Notes: generated by a model from the sequence alone, not told the origin. A stretch of DNA of 64,000 nt from Pseudomonas sp. H1h (GCF_000633255.1 NZ_AYMJ01000018.1:248001-312000); one strand, 5' to 3'. Positions 26,697-35,604 are shown, numbered from the stretch's first letter. Program-made: numbers and translations.

Positions 26697-27527
26697 TCAA
26701 CCGCGTATAAATGCCAGCAGATCCGCGTTGATCGTTGCCGCCTCTGTCGTCGGCATTCCGTGGGGAAACCCCGGGTACGACTTCAGCGTCCCATTTGGCA
26801 GCAGTTTCGCCGACAAAGGCCCCGAATTCGCATACGGCACGATCTGGTCATCCTCACCGTGCATCACCAGCACCGGCACGGTGACTTTCTTCAGGTCTTC
26901 GGTGAAATCAGTCTGCGAGAAGGCGACGATGCCGTCGTAGTGCGCCTTGGCCCCGCCGATCATGCCTTGGCGCCACCAGTTGCCGATGATCCCTTCCGAA
27001 GGCTTGGCGCCGGGCCGGTTGTAGCCATAGAAAGGACCGCTCGGAATGTCTCGATAGAACTGCGCCCGATTCCCCGCCAGTTGCGCCTGAAAATCATCGA
27101 ACACCGATTTCGGCAGCCCGCCGGGATTGTTCTCGGTCTTGACCATCAACGGCGGCACGGCGCTGATCAACACACCTTTGGCGACGTTGTCCTGCCCATG
27201 CCGGGCGATGTAATGGATCACCTCGCCGCCACCGGTGGAGTGGCCGACATGCACGACGTTCTTCAGCCCCAGGTGTTTGACCACGGCCAGGGCGTCGTCG
27301 GCATAGTGGTCCATGTCGTGGCCGTCCCACACCTGGCTCGAGCGGCCGTGGCCCCGGCGATCATGGGCGATCACCCGAAAACCTTGCCCGAGAAAGAACA
27401 GCATTTGCGCATCCCAATCGTCCGAGCTGAGCGGCCAGCCGTGGTGGAAGTGAATCACCGGCGCGTCTTTAGGGCCCCAGTCCTTGTAGAAAATATCGAC
27501 CCCGTCGTTGGTGGTGACAAATCCCAT
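26697..27527 (-). CDS. Alpha/beta hydrolase (non-heme chloroperoxidase/arylesterase type)
   Basis: This 276-residue serine hydrolase belongs to the cofactor-free haloperoxidase/perhydrolase group. It starts MGFVTTNDGVDIFYKDWGP, has the oxyanion stretch HFHHGWPLSSDDWD, the nucleophile elbow VGHSTGGGE (Ser near residue 96), the acid in MHGEDDQIVPY and the C-terminal His in PGFPHGMPTT. The natural substrate is unknown. The ATG at 27527 fits homologues. It is divergent from the molybdenum hydroxylase operon, with 252 bases between. Confidence 0.9.
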   Translation of the reverse strand: MGFVTTNDGVDIFYKDWGPKDAPVIHFHHGWPLSSDDWDAQMLFFLGQGFRVIAHDRRGHGRSSQVWDGHDMDHYADDALAVVKHLGLKNVVHVGHSTGGGEVIHYIARHGQDNVAKGVLISAVPPLMVKTENNPGGLPKSVFDDFQAQLAGNRAQFYRDIPSGPFYGYNRPGAKPSEGIIGNWWRQGMIGGAKAHYDGIVAFSQTDFTEDLKKVTVPVLVMHGEDDQIVPYANSGPLSAKLLPNGTLKSYPGFPHGMPTTEAATINADLLAFIRG

Positions 27528-27779
27528 GTTCGCGACTCCTGAGCAAAGTGATGAGTTAGCGCGCACGCTGAAGACCGGTCGTGATGGCTCGGGTGAGCGC
27601 CGTTATCAGCCGTAGGATTAAAGTCGACATTTTTGCGTTGGGGCATGACCGGTGGTCGCAACGTCTGGCTTGCGGCGCAAATTAGGCTTTGCTGAAAGGG
27701 ATAAGCCGAGGCGCGCACAGGCTTTGCCGGCTGTAGCGACGCCCCCTTCAGAACACCGTGAGTCTGAGGAAATCCCCCG

Positions 27780-28235
27780 ATGCTGACCTTGAATATCAAT
27801 GGCAAGGATCAGGAACTCGATGTGCCGGCCGACATGCCGCTGCTCTGGGTCCTGCGTGATGTGGCGCACCTGACCGGTACCAAATTCGGTTGTGGCATGG
27901 CCCAGTGCGGCGCCTGCACCGTGCACGTCGATGGGGCGCCGTTGCGCGCCTGCATCACGCCCGCCACCGCTGTGGCCAACGGCCAGAAAATCCTCACCAT
28001 CGAAGGCCTGTCCACGGACGGCTCGCACCCGGTGCAACAAGCCTGGGCCGAACTGGACGTGGTGCAGTGCGGTTACTGCCAGTCCGGGCAGATCATGTCG
28101 GCCGCCGCGCTGCTGGCGAAAATCCCCAAGCCCACCGACAGCGATATCGATCAGGCGCTCTCCGGCAACATCTGCCGCTGCGGCACCTATCCGCGAATCC
28201 GCGCGGCGGTGAAACGTGCGGCCGAGATTGGCTGA
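27780..28235 (+). CDS. [2Fe-2S] subunit of a molybdenum hydroxylase
   Basis: This small electron-transfer subunit (151 residues) is of the xanthine-oxidase family, of the isoquinoline 1-oxidoreductase alpha type. The plant-type ferredoxin cluster motif is GCGMAQCGACTVHVDG with a further C in LRACITP. The second cluster domain has CGYCQSGQIMS and NICRCGTYPRIR. A GAGGA sequence precedes the ATG at 27780. It is followed 14 bases later by the large subunit and then by a cytochrome c, so the three probably form one periplasm-facing complex. Confidence 0.93.
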   Translation: MLTLNINGKDQELDVPADMPLLWVLRDVAHLTGTKFGCGMAQCGACTVHVDGAPLRACITPATAVANGQKILTIEGLSTDGSHPVQQAWAELDVVQCGYCQSGQIMSAAALLAKIPKPTDSDIDQALSGNICRCGTYPRIRAAVKRAAEIG

Positions 28236-28249
28236 TTGGGAGGTAAACG

Positions 28250-30412
28250 ATGAACAGTCCTGTATCGCGTCGCGGCTTTCTCAAGGGCAGTGCCGTGCTG
28301 GGTGGCGGTCTGGTGGTGGCGTTTGTCGTGCCCGGTGCCCATCGGTTTGCCCGGGCGGCGGAGAATGAAGGCAAGGTCTTTGCGCCGAATGCGTTTTTAC
28401 GGATAGCCGCAGACAACAGCGTGACGGTGCTGCTCGGGCATTCGGAAATGGGCCAGGGTATCTGGACCGGCCTGACCATGCTGATTGCCGAAGAGCTGGA
28501 CGCCGACTGGTCGAAGATCCGCGTCGAACACTCGCCGGCCTCGGCGGCCAATTACGGCATGCCGGCGTTTGGCGGGATGCAGATTACCGGCGGCTCGACC
28601 TCGACCTGGATGGAGTTCGACCGTTATCGGCTGGCGGGGGCCACGGCACGGCAGATGCTGGTGGAAGCAGCGGCCAAGCGCTTCAACGTCGCGGCGTCGA
28701 CGATCCGCACCGAATCGGGCGTGGTGATTGCCGGCGATAAACGCGCGACCTACGGCGAGCTGGCGGACGACGCCGGGCAACTGCCGGTACCGGATCCGAA
28801 GTCGATCACGTTCAAGGAGGCCAAGGACTGGAAGGTCATCGGCAAACCGACCAGGCGCCTCGACACCCCTGAGAAAATCACCGGGCGCGCCAAGTTCGGC
28901 ATGGACGTGCAGTTCGAGGGCTTGATGACCGCGATGGTCGCGCGGGCGCCGGTGTTCGGTGCCACGGTCAAATCCTTCGAGGGCGCCGAGGCGCTGGCAG
29001 TGCCTGGCGTGCACAAAGTGGTGCAGGTGCCGACCGGTGTGGCGGTGATCGCCGAGCATTATTGGGCGGCCAAACTGGGCCGCGACGCCTTGAAAGTCGA
29101 TTGGGACATGGGGCCGCACGCCGACCTCAGCAGCCAGGGCCTGCTCGACAGTTTCCGCAAACTGGCGGCAACGCCGGGCACATCGGCCGCCCAAGCCGGG
29201 GACCCCAAGGGTAATTTCGACAAGGCGGCGAAGAAAATCGACGTCGAGTACAGCGTGCCGTATCTGGCCCACGCGCCGATGGAACCCCTCAATTGCACGG
29301 TGAAGATCAGCGCCGAAAAGTGCGAGATCTGGACCGGCACGCAATTCCAGACCCTCGACCAGATGATCGCCGGCAAGATCACCGGGCTCAAGCCCGAGCA
29401 GGTGGAGATTCACACCGAGTTTCTCGGTGGCGGCTTCGGGCGTCGGGCCAATCCGACGTCGGATTTTGTCGCCGAAGCGGTGCAGGTGGCTAAAGCCGCC
29501 GGGGCGCCGGTGAAAACCGTGTGGTCCCGTGAGGATGACATTCGCGGCGGTTATTACCGTTCGATGTTCCTGCATCAGGCGCGCATTGGTCTGGACGGGC
29601 AGGGTATGCCGCTGAGCTGGCAGCATGTGCTGGTCGGCCAATCGATTATGACGGGCACGCTGCTGGAAGCGACCATGGTCAAGAACGGCATCGACCCGAC
29701 CTCGGTCGAAGGCGTGGCCGACAGCCCATATCTCAAAGGCCTGGCCCATCAGCAGGTGGAGCTGCATTCACCGCAGACCGGAATCAATGTGTTGTGGTTG
29801 CGTTCGGTGGGGCATAGCCACACCGGGTTTGTCATGGAGTCGCTGATCGATGAAATGGCCACGGCGGCGGGCAAGGACCCGGTGGAGTATCGACGAACAC
29901 TGCTCAAGGATCATCCACGGCATCTGGGCGTGCTGAACCTGGCGGTGGAGAAGGCCAACTGGAGCGCGCCGTTGCCGGACGGGCATGCGTTGGGCGTGGC
30001 GGTGCACGAATCGTTCGGCAGTTATGTGGCGCAGGTCGCGGAGGTCTCGCAGGACAACCTGGCGATTCGCGTGCACCGGGTGGTGTGTGCGGTGGACTGC
30101 GGGATTGCGGTCAATCCGCAGAGCATCGCGGCGCAGATGGAATCGTGCATCACCTTTGGCCTGGGCATGGCGCTGCACAGCAAACTGACGGTGAAGAACG
30201 GCATGGTGGTGCAGTCCAACTATCACGATTATCAGGTGTTGCGGCTCAACGAAATGCCGCTGGTCGAGGTGCATATCGTGCCCAGTAGCGACAAGCCCGG
30301 GGGTATCGGCGAGGCCGGTGTCCCGCCAACCGCGCCGGCGGTGGCCAATGCGGTCTTTGCCCTGACCGGGCAACGCCTGCGTGAACTGCCGCTGCAACTG
30401 TCGGGGGTGTGA
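28250..30412 (+). CDS. Molybdopterin-binding subunit of periplasmic aldehyde/N-heterocycle dehydrogenase
   Basis: This 720-residue catalytic subunit oxidises an aldehyde or N-heteroaromatic compound at a Mo-cytosine-dinucleotide centre. A twin-arginine signal (SRRGFLKGSAVLGGG, residues ~6-20) predicts Tat export of the folded complex. Family motifs include GHSEMGQGIWTGL near residue 64, GGGFGRRANPTSDF (~390) and the C-terminal GIGEAGVPPTAPAVANA with the conserved catalytic Glu. No FAD subunit is encoded, so electrons should pass through the 2Fe-2S subunit to the adjacent cytochrome c. GGGAGG gives a strong ribosome-binding site. The substrate is not predictable. Confidence 0.93.
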   Translation: MNSPVSRRGFLKGSAVLGGGLVVAFVVPGAHRFARAAENEGKVFAPNAFLRIAADNSVTVLLGHSEMGQGIWTGLTMLIAEELDADWSKIRVEHSPASAANYGMPAFGGMQITGGSTSTWMEFDRYRLAGATARQMLVEAAAKRFNVAASTIRTESGVVIAGDKRATYGELADDAGQLPVPDPKSITFKEAKDWKVIGKPTRRLDTPEKITGRAKFGMDVQFEGLMTAMVARAPVFGATVKSFEGAEALAVPGVHKVVQVPTGVAVIAEHYWAAKLGRDALKVDWDMGPHADLSSQGLLDSFRKLAATPGTSAAQAGDPKGNFDKAAKKIDVEYSVPYLAHAPMEPLNCTVKISAEKCEIWTGTQFQTLDQMIAGKITGLKPEQVEIHTEFLGGGFGRRANPTSDFVAEAVQVAKAAGAPVKTVWSREDDIRGGYYRSMFLHQARIGLDGQGMPLSWQHVLVGQSIMTGTLLEATMVKNGIDPTSVEGVADSPYLKGLAHQQVELHSPQTGINVLWLRSVGHSHTGFVMESLIDEMATAAGKDPVEYRRTLLKDHPRHLGVLNLAVEKANWSAPLPDGHALGVAVHESFGSYVAQVAEVSQDNLAIRVHRVVCAVDCGIAVNPQSIAAQMESCITFGLGMALHSKLTVKNGMVVQSNYHDYQVLRLNEMPLVEVHIVPSSDKPGGIGEAGVPPTAPAVANAVFALTGQRLRELPLQLSGV

Positions 30413-30413
30413 G

Positions 30414-30992
30414 ATGAAGCGACATTTGCTGTTGGGTACGTTGATTCTGCTGGGTCTGGGCGGTTACGCCTCGGACCTGTTTGCCGATGACCAGGAAGCG
30501 CTCAAGGCGTTTGGCACGGTGCAGAAGGTGTTCCAGAGCCCGCGCTGCCAGAACTGCCACATCCCGGGTGATTCGCCGCTGCAGTTCGACGCCGGCACCC
30601 CGCACGCGATGAATGTAGTGCGCGGCATGGACGGCAAGGGCGCCGCCGGTTTGCCTTGCGCCACCTGCCACGCCGAAAGCAACCCGCCGGCCAGTTATGG
30701 CCCGCATGCGCCGCCGGGTGCACCGCACTGGAGCCTGCCGCCGGCGGCACACAAAATGGCCTGGATCGGCCTGCCGCCCGACAAGTTATGCGCCATGATC
30801 AAGGATCGTTCCAGCAACGGCGACCGTGATTTCGCGGCGCTGATCAAGCACGTCAGCGACGACAAACTGGTGCTGTGGGGCTGGAATCCCGGGGCAGGGC
30901 GCACGCCGGTGCCGGTGCCGCATGACATTTTTGTCGAGCAGTTCAAGCTTTGGGCCGATGCCGGTGGCCCATGCCCGGTGGCGGGCGGCTGA
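30414..30992 (+). CDS. Periplasmic cytochrome c-like protein, electron acceptor of the Mo enzyme
   Basis: This 192-residue exported protein has a signal peptide ending near LFADDQ. Two CxxCH heme-attachment motifs are present, CQNCH (~44) and CATCH (~82). It starts one base after the large-subunit stop (TGAGATG), so it is in the same operon. It presumably accepts electrons from the molybdenum hydroxylase and passes them to the respiratory chain. The spacing of its motifs is unlike a classical small cytochrome c, so I do not assign a subtype. Confidence 0.85.
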   Translation: MKRHLLLGTLILLGLGGYASDLFADDQEALKAFGTVQKVFQSPRCQNCHIPGDSPLQFDAGTPHAMNVVRGMDGKGAAGLPCATCHAESNPPASYGPHAPPGAPHWSLPPAAHKMAWIGLPPDKLCAMIKDRSSNGDRDFAALIKHVSDDKLVLWGWNPGAGRTPVPVPHDIFVEQFKLWADAGGPCPVAGG

Positions 30993-31068
30993 CCAAAGGT
31001 AACAGCGCAGAGGAGTCAAACACCGCATGGTCTACTCTGAAGCGGTAGACCCCTCGATGGAGTAACCC

Positions 31069-32034
31069 ATGCTGGCCCCGGAAAAACCCGCCAACGAACA
31101 GGCCCGTGTCGCGACACTGCGCGGGCTCAATGTGCTCGATAGCGCTCCCGAAGAGCGATTCGATCGGCTGACGCGCCTGGCGCGGCGAGTGTTCGACGTG
31201 CCGATTGCCCTGGTCAGCCTCGTGGATACCAATCGGCAGTGGTTCAAGTCGTGCGTGGGGCTGGATGCCAGTGAGACCGGACGCGACGTGTCGTTTTGCG
31301 GGCATGCGATTCTGGGGGACCAGATTCTGCACATCAGTGATGCGGCACAGGATGAACGCTTCCACGACAATCCGCTGGTGACCGGTGCGCCGGGCATCCG
31401 CTTCTATGCCGGTTGTCCGCTGCAAGTGAGCGATGGCAGCAAACTGGGCACCTTGTGCCTGATCGACACCAAACCCCGGCAACTCGATGACGAGGAGCGT
31501 GAACTGCTGCGCGATCTGGCGCGCATGGCCGAGCAAGAGTTGATGGCGGTGCAGATGGCGAGCATGGACGAGTTGACGCTGCTGTCCAACCGCCGCGGCT
31601 TCAAGGCCCTTGCCCAACACGGTCTGGACGCCTGCGCGCGCCTGCAGAAACCGGCGACGTTGTTGTTCTTCGATCTCAATGACTTCAAGCAGATCAATGA
31701 TCTTTACGGGCATGCCGAAGGTGACAGTGCGCTGAAGACATTTGCCGACGTGCTGCGCATTGCCTTTCGCGAGAGCGACGTGGTCGGACGCCTCGGTGGT
31801 GACGAATTCGTGGTGTTGCTGACCGGCTCCAGTCACGTCGAAACCACGGCGATCATGACGCGACTCAAAGACATCCTCGACGAACGCAATGCGATGTTGC
31901 AACGCGGCTATGACATTCGTTTCAGTGTTGGCCAGATCGAATACGACCCGCCGCGTCACGACAGCGTCGATCGCCTGCTGGCGGATGCCGACGGAGCGAT
32001 GTATGCGCACAAGCAGGCGTTGAAGCGGCGCTGA
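31069..32034 (+). CDS. GAF-GGDEF diguanylate cyclase
   Basis: This soluble c-di-GMP synthase has 321 residues. An N-terminal GAF sensory domain (~25-160) contains SLVDTNRQWFKSCVGL and RFYAGCPLQ. The GGDEF domain (~165-320) has an intact active-site motif GRLGGDEFVVLL plus DLNDFKQINDLYGH, so it should be catalytically active. A clear inhibitory RxxD site is not obvious. There is no membrane segment. A REPIN array follows its stop, and the next gene is convergent. Confidence 0.92.
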   Translation: MLAPEKPANEQARVATLRGLNVLDSAPEERFDRLTRLARRVFDVPIALVSLVDTNRQWFKSCVGLDASETGRDVSFCGHAILGDQILHISDAAQDERFHDNPLVTGAPGIRFYAGCPLQVSDGSKLGTLCLIDTKPRQLDDEERELLRDLARMAEQELMAVQMASMDELTLLSNRRGFKALAQHGLDACARLQKPATLLFFDLNDFKQINDLYGHAEGDSALKTFADVLRIAFRESDVVGRLGGDEFVVLLTGSSHVETTAIMTRLKDILDERNAMLQRGYDIRFSVGQIEYDPPRHDSVDRLLADADGAMYAHKQALKRR

Positions 32035-32092
32035 TTCGGGCGTCACGCCCACAGGATGGGGTTGTGCATGCAGTCTCGGCCACACCTTGGAC

Positions 32093-32575
32093 ACTGTGGG
32101 ACCGGGCTTGCTCGCGAAGGCGTCCGGACAGGCGCAATCGATGTTGAATGTGCCGGCCTCTTCGTGAGCAAGCCCACTCCCACCGTTTTCTCTGGTGTTC
32201 ACAAAGTCCAGGTACGGCACCGTGTGGGAGCGGGCTTGCTCGCGAAAGCAATCTGTCAGTTGCCGGCGTGTTGGCTGACACACCGCGTTCGCGAGCAAGC
32301 TCACTCCCACATTGACCAATGGCATGCCGATCATTTGCGCACGACGCCAAACCCTGTGGGAGCGGGCTTGCTCGCGAAAGCAATCTGCCAGTTGCCGGCG
32401 TGTTGCCTGACACACCGCGTTCGCGAGCAGGCTCGCTCCCACATTGGCCAATGGCATGCCGATCATTTGCGCGCGACGCAAACCCTGTGGGAGCGGGCTT
32501 GCTCGCGAAAGCTATCTGTCAGTTGCCGAAGTGTTGCCTGACACCGCGCCATCGCAAGCAAACCCGCTCCTGCAT
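32093..32575. repeat. Tandem REPIN array, ~132-bp period, about four units
   Basis: GTGGGAGCGGGCTTGCTCGC occurs near 32223, 32355 and 32487, exactly 132 bases apart, with a divergent first copy at 32096. Between them lie inverted arms (for example GCGAGCAAGCTCACTCCCAC) and the shared spacer ATTGACCAATGGCATGCCGA. The final unit is decayed (ATCGCAAGCAAACCCGCTCC). It fills the gap between the convergent GGDEF and antiporter genes. Confidence 0.92.
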
Positions 32576-32591
32576 TGGATTTGTGTGAAGG

Positions 32592-34400
32592 TCAGGCCTT
32601 GCGCGATTCCTCTTCAAGCTGATCCGACTCGAACAATCGCGCCAGTTCCGCCCGGGCTTCCTGGGCGGTCTGCAGGACTTTGGCAGCGTCATCGTAGATT
32701 GCGTGCTGGGCTTCCAGCACCTGTTCGTCGTGGTGCTTGAAGCGTTTGATCCGCGCATCGGCCTGAGCCTGGGTCAGACCAAGCCCGACCAGGGTGCGGC
32801 GACTCATTTCCAGGCTGGAGTAATACGTCTCTCGAATCGGCTCGGCGCCGACATCGACCAAACGGTGCACGTGCTGACGGTTACGTGCCCGGGCGATGAT
32901 TTTCATGTGCGGATACAGCTTGCGCACGATCTCGGCGGTCTTGATGTTGGTCTCCGGATCATCCGTGGCGATGACAAAATATTCCGCCTCGCCAACCTTG
33001 GCCGCGTTGAGGATCTCCGGGCGCATCGGGTCGCCGTAGAACACCGGCACGCCGCCGAAGCTGCGCGACAGTTCGATGGTTTCCACCGAGGTGTCCAGCG
33101 CCACAAATTTGATGTTCTGCGCACGCAGAATCCGTGCCACGATCTGCCCCATCCGGCCCATGCCGGCGATCACCACACGCGGCGTCTCGGTATCGATTTC
33201 GCGGAATTTCTCCGGCACCTCCACCGGCTGCACCTTCGGGCTGACCAGCCGTGCACAGATCAACAGCAACAAGGGCGTCAACGCCATCGACAGGGTGATG
33301 GTCAGCACCAGCAGGTCGTACAGGCGCGGTTCGAACAGACCCTGATCGCGACCGATCTTGAACACCACGAAAGCAAATTCACCACCGGCCGCGAGCACAA
33401 TGCCCAGGCGGATCGCACTGACCTTGTTCAGCCCACCCGCCAGACGCCCGACCACAAACAGCAGCGGCAGCTTCAAACCGATCAGCAACAGCGTCAGTCC
33501 CAGCACGGTGATCGGCGCACTGAGCAACAGGCTCAGGTTCGCACCCATGCCGACGCTGATGAAGAACAGCCCCAGCAGCAGACCTTTGAACGGCTCGATC
33601 TGCGCTTCCAGTTCATGGCGATATTCCGAGTCCGCCAGCAGCAGGCCGGCGAGGAATGCGCCGAGCGCCATCGACACACCGACCAGATCCATCAGCCACG
33701 CCGTGCCGATCACCACCAGCAATGCGGTGGCGGTGGAGACTTCCGGCAGACCGGTTTTCGCCACCACGCGAAACACCGGACGCAACAGATAACGCCCGCC
33801 GACCACCACCACGGCGATCCCGCCGAGCACCTGCAAACCGTGGTTCAGGCTTGCGGCGCTACTGGTGTCGTGAGCACCGCCGGCGAGCATCGGCACCAGC
33901 GCGATCAGCGGGATCGCAGCGATGTCCTGAAACAGCAGAATCGCGAACGCCAGCCGCCCATGGGGGCTGGTCAGCTCCTTGCGCTCGGCCAGGCTTTGCA
34001 GGCCGAAAGCCGTGGACGACAACGCCAGGCCCAGGCCGAGCACAATCGCACTGTTGAGCGGTTGCCCGAACACGTACAGCGCCAGCACGCCGATGACCGC
34101 AGCAGTCAGCAGCACCTGCGCCAGCCCGACGCCGAACACTGATTTGCGCATCACCCAAAGACGGCGGGGTGACAGTTCCAGGCCGATGATGAACAGCAGC
34201 AACACCACGCCCAGTTCCGAGATGTGCGCAACGCTTTGCGGGTTGCCGATCAAGCCGAGCACCGACGGGCCGATGATCACCCCCGCCAACAGGTAACCGA
34301 GCACGGCACCCAGTTGCAGGCGCTTGGCCAAGGGTACGGTGAGCACTGCCGCGAACAGAAACACGACAGCGGCTTGTAACAGGTTGCCTTCATGGGGCAT
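32592..34400 (-). CDS. Kef-type (CPA2) K+/H+ antiporter with TrkA-N domain
   Basis: This inner-membrane monovalent cation:proton antiporter has 602 residues. Residues ~5-385 form a Na+/H+ exchanger domain of about 12 helices (ELGVVLLLFIIGLELSPRRLW is typical of KefB/KefC). A cytosolic Rossmann domain begins at ~402 with VVIAGMGRMGQIVARILRAQ, which binds NAD(H) or glutathione in Kef proteins. The C-terminal tail is a short helical segment. No KefF/KefG ancillary flavoprotein lies nearby. AGGAG precedes the ATG. Its 1.2-kb upstream region is shared with the divergent biosynthetic cluster. Confidence 0.92.
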   Translation of the reverse strand: MPHEGNLLQAAVVFLFAAVLTVPLAKRLQLGAVLGYLLAGVIIGPSVLGLIGNPQSVAHISELGVVLLLFIIGLELSPRRLWVMRKSVFGVGLAQVLLTAAVIGVLALYVFGQPLNSAIVLGLGLALSSTAFGLQSLAERKELTSPHGRLAFAILLFQDIAAIPLIALVPMLAGGAHDTSSAASLNHGLQVLGGIAVVVVGGRYLLRPVFRVVAKTGLPEVSTATALLVVIGTAWLMDLVGVSMALGAFLAGLLLADSEYRHELEAQIEPFKGLLLGLFFISVGMGANLSLLLSAPITVLGLTLLLIGLKLPLLFVVGRLAGGLNKVSAIRLGIVLAAGGEFAFVVFKIGRDQGLFEPRLYDLLVLTITLSMALTPLLLLICARLVSPKVQPVEVPEKFREIDTETPRVVIAGMGRMGQIVARILRAQNIKFVALDTSVETIELSRSFGGVPVFYGDPMRPEILNAAKVGEAEYFVIATDDPETNIKTAEIVRKLYPHMKIIARARNRQHVHRLVDVGAEPIRETYYSSLEMSRRTLVGLGLTQAQADARIKRFKHHDEQVLEAQHAIYDDAAKVLQTAQEARAELARLFESDQLEEESRKA

Positions 34401-34539
34401 GGGTTGTCTCCTGACAGCGGTACGGCGGGGGCGTCAAGGATAAAGGCTGATTCCCCGTCGCACCACAGGCGCTCTTGGCCAGCGTTTGATCGATCAATGT
34501 CTTTTTTGACGCAAGTGCCAGGCGCCGATGATCATCGAA

Positions 34540-34555
34540 ATAACTTCAAAGTTAT
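34540..34555. promoter_or_regulatory. Palindrome ATAACTT-CA-AAGTTAT, possible operator
   Basis: A perfect 7-bp inverted repeat with a 2-base centre lies between the divergent antiporter gene and the cluster promoter, flanked by TCG and CGA. The size and symmetry fit a dimeric repressor site, but no matching regulator is identified. Confidence 0.4.
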
Positions 34556-34853
34556 CGAATTGCCGTCAACGAGTTAAAGTTGGTTTTGCGGTTATATGAT
34601 TAAGTAAAGTTAGACTTTGGTCTTATAGGTGGCGGGCGCGATATCGCCGAGCCATTGTGTGATGGCTCGATAATCGCTGGCGATGGGCGAAGTTGTGAAA
34701 GATAAAGCGCTTGCTGCGGTAAGTCGGAGACTTAGACAGCCGATTCGATAATGTAAAGCTTGCAGTGCCATGTTCTAGATGTGTGCCCGTTGTGATTGCG
34801 TGAACCAGATAGTTCATAGTTTGCAAATGACCATTAAATGTTTGTTACAGCGA

Positions 34854-34883
34854 TTGACAAGGTGCACACTCCGAACCTACTAT
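34854..34883 (+). promoter_or_regulatory. Sigma-70-like promoter for the biosynthetic cluster
   Basis: TTGACA (34854) and TACTAT (34878) are separated by 18 bases and followed by an A/T-rich start region. It is the best promoter match in the leader, about 720 bases before the first large gene. Confidence 0.6.
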
Positions 34884-34900
34884 TTTTCCGCCAAGATGCT

Positions 34901-34917
34901 GGCCGTTTATAACGGCC
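34901..34917 (+). promoter_or_regulatory. Perfect hairpin GGCCGTT-TAT-AACGGCC in the leader
   Basis: A 7-bp GC-rich stem with a 3-base loop lies about 18 bases after the predicted promoter and about 35 bases before the first duplicated start region. It could act as an operator or an RNA structure; it lacks the T run of a terminator. Confidence 0.45.
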
Positions 34918-34966
34918 GTAATAAAGCGGCCAGGATGGTCGCAAAGTTTTCATAAGGAATTGAAAC

Positions 34967-35230
34967 TTGTATCTGGATTCCATTGGATCGGAACCTCTGC
35001 GATTTCGGCTCGATCAGTTCGCTTCCTGTTTTGTCCGGGGCGTGACACAAGATCGTGGACAGACAGAAATCATGGCGCCATTGTCACGTCGCCAAATTCA
35101 TGACAATCATTTGATCGGGTCTCGAAGAATCGTGGACTCGGCCGGATCGATCATTTCAAAAAAACGAATAGCCCCTGTGCAGCAGCTTGCTCTCCAAGCC
35201 GCAGGTGATGCGTTTCCGAACGGTTCATGA
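34967..35230 (+). pseudogene. Partial duplicate of the IOR gene start (leader ORF)
   Basis: A TTG codon at 34967, nine bases after AAGGA, opens an 87-codon frame. Its first 20 residues (MYLDSIGSEPLRFRLDQFAS) match the N-terminus of the oxidoreductase at 35605 (MYLDSIDSERQRLQPDKLAS) at 12 of 20 positions; similarity then stops. The upstream 20 bases are also nearly identical. It is either a decayed partial duplication or a translated leader peptide. The remainder has no recognisable domain. Confidence 0.45.
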
Positions 35231-35300
35231 CGTCGGCAACTTCAGTTGAATCGGGTCGCCGCGAGCCGTCACGCGCTTATAACGCCGTCACTCTTGCCGG

Positions 35301-35412
35301 GGCGAATTCGCCAGTCTGAAGTTGTGCTCGCCGAGGCGAGAATATCCATCTATTTGAAGTAACGCTTTCACAAGGATTTGAAACTTTGTGCCTGTTTTTT
35401 CTGCTGCCTGCT
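35301..35412 (+). repeat. Second copy of the duplicated start region, with hairpins
   Basis: The palindrome GGCGAATTCGCC (35301-35312) and the hairpin CTCGCC-GA-GGCGAG (35327-35340) precede TTTCACAAGGATTTGAAACT (35366-35385), a near copy of the sequence before 34967 and 35605. A TTG at 35386 would encode only nine residues (MCLFFLLPA) and a GTG at 35388 thirteen. Confidence 0.5.
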
Positions 35413-35604
35413 TAAAAGGACTGAAATAACTCGATGTGCTTCCGAAAAGTCGCGGAGCCATGCGGGTGCGTCTTTTCGTGCGGCCAATCAGGTACTGGTA
35501 CTCCCGTATTTCCGTCGTATAGCGGCCGAAAGTTTTGATGCAACCTCTGCTGTAGTGCGCAAAAAAGCACATTTAATGTGAAGTTTTCATAAGGATTTGA
35601 AACT

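Larger units (their letters stand above)
34401..35604. other. 1.2-kb leader/intergenic region before the AfsA cluster
   Basis: This region has no confident protein gene and is visibly richer in A/T than its surroundings. It holds a sigma-70-like promoter (34854-34883), palindromes (34540, 34901, 35301, 35327, 35568) and three copies of an AAGTTTTCATAAGGATTTGA-like translation start region (about 34945, 35362 and 35581). The short minus-strand frame at 34623-34826 has no support as a gene. Confidence 0.6.

Noticed and set aside
30943..32481. A 512-codon minus-strand frame through a REPIN array and opposite the GGDEF gene
   Set aside because: The N-terminal part is translated repeat DNA and the remainder is antisense to the cyclase.
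32703..34142. A 479-codon plus-strand frame opposite the Kef antiporter
   Set aside because: It is extremely rich in His, Gln and Arg, as expected of antisense to a membrane protein.
34623..34826. A 67-codon minus-strand frame in the leader region
   Set aside because: It has no ribosome-binding site, no similarity I recognise, and overlaps likely regulatory DNA.
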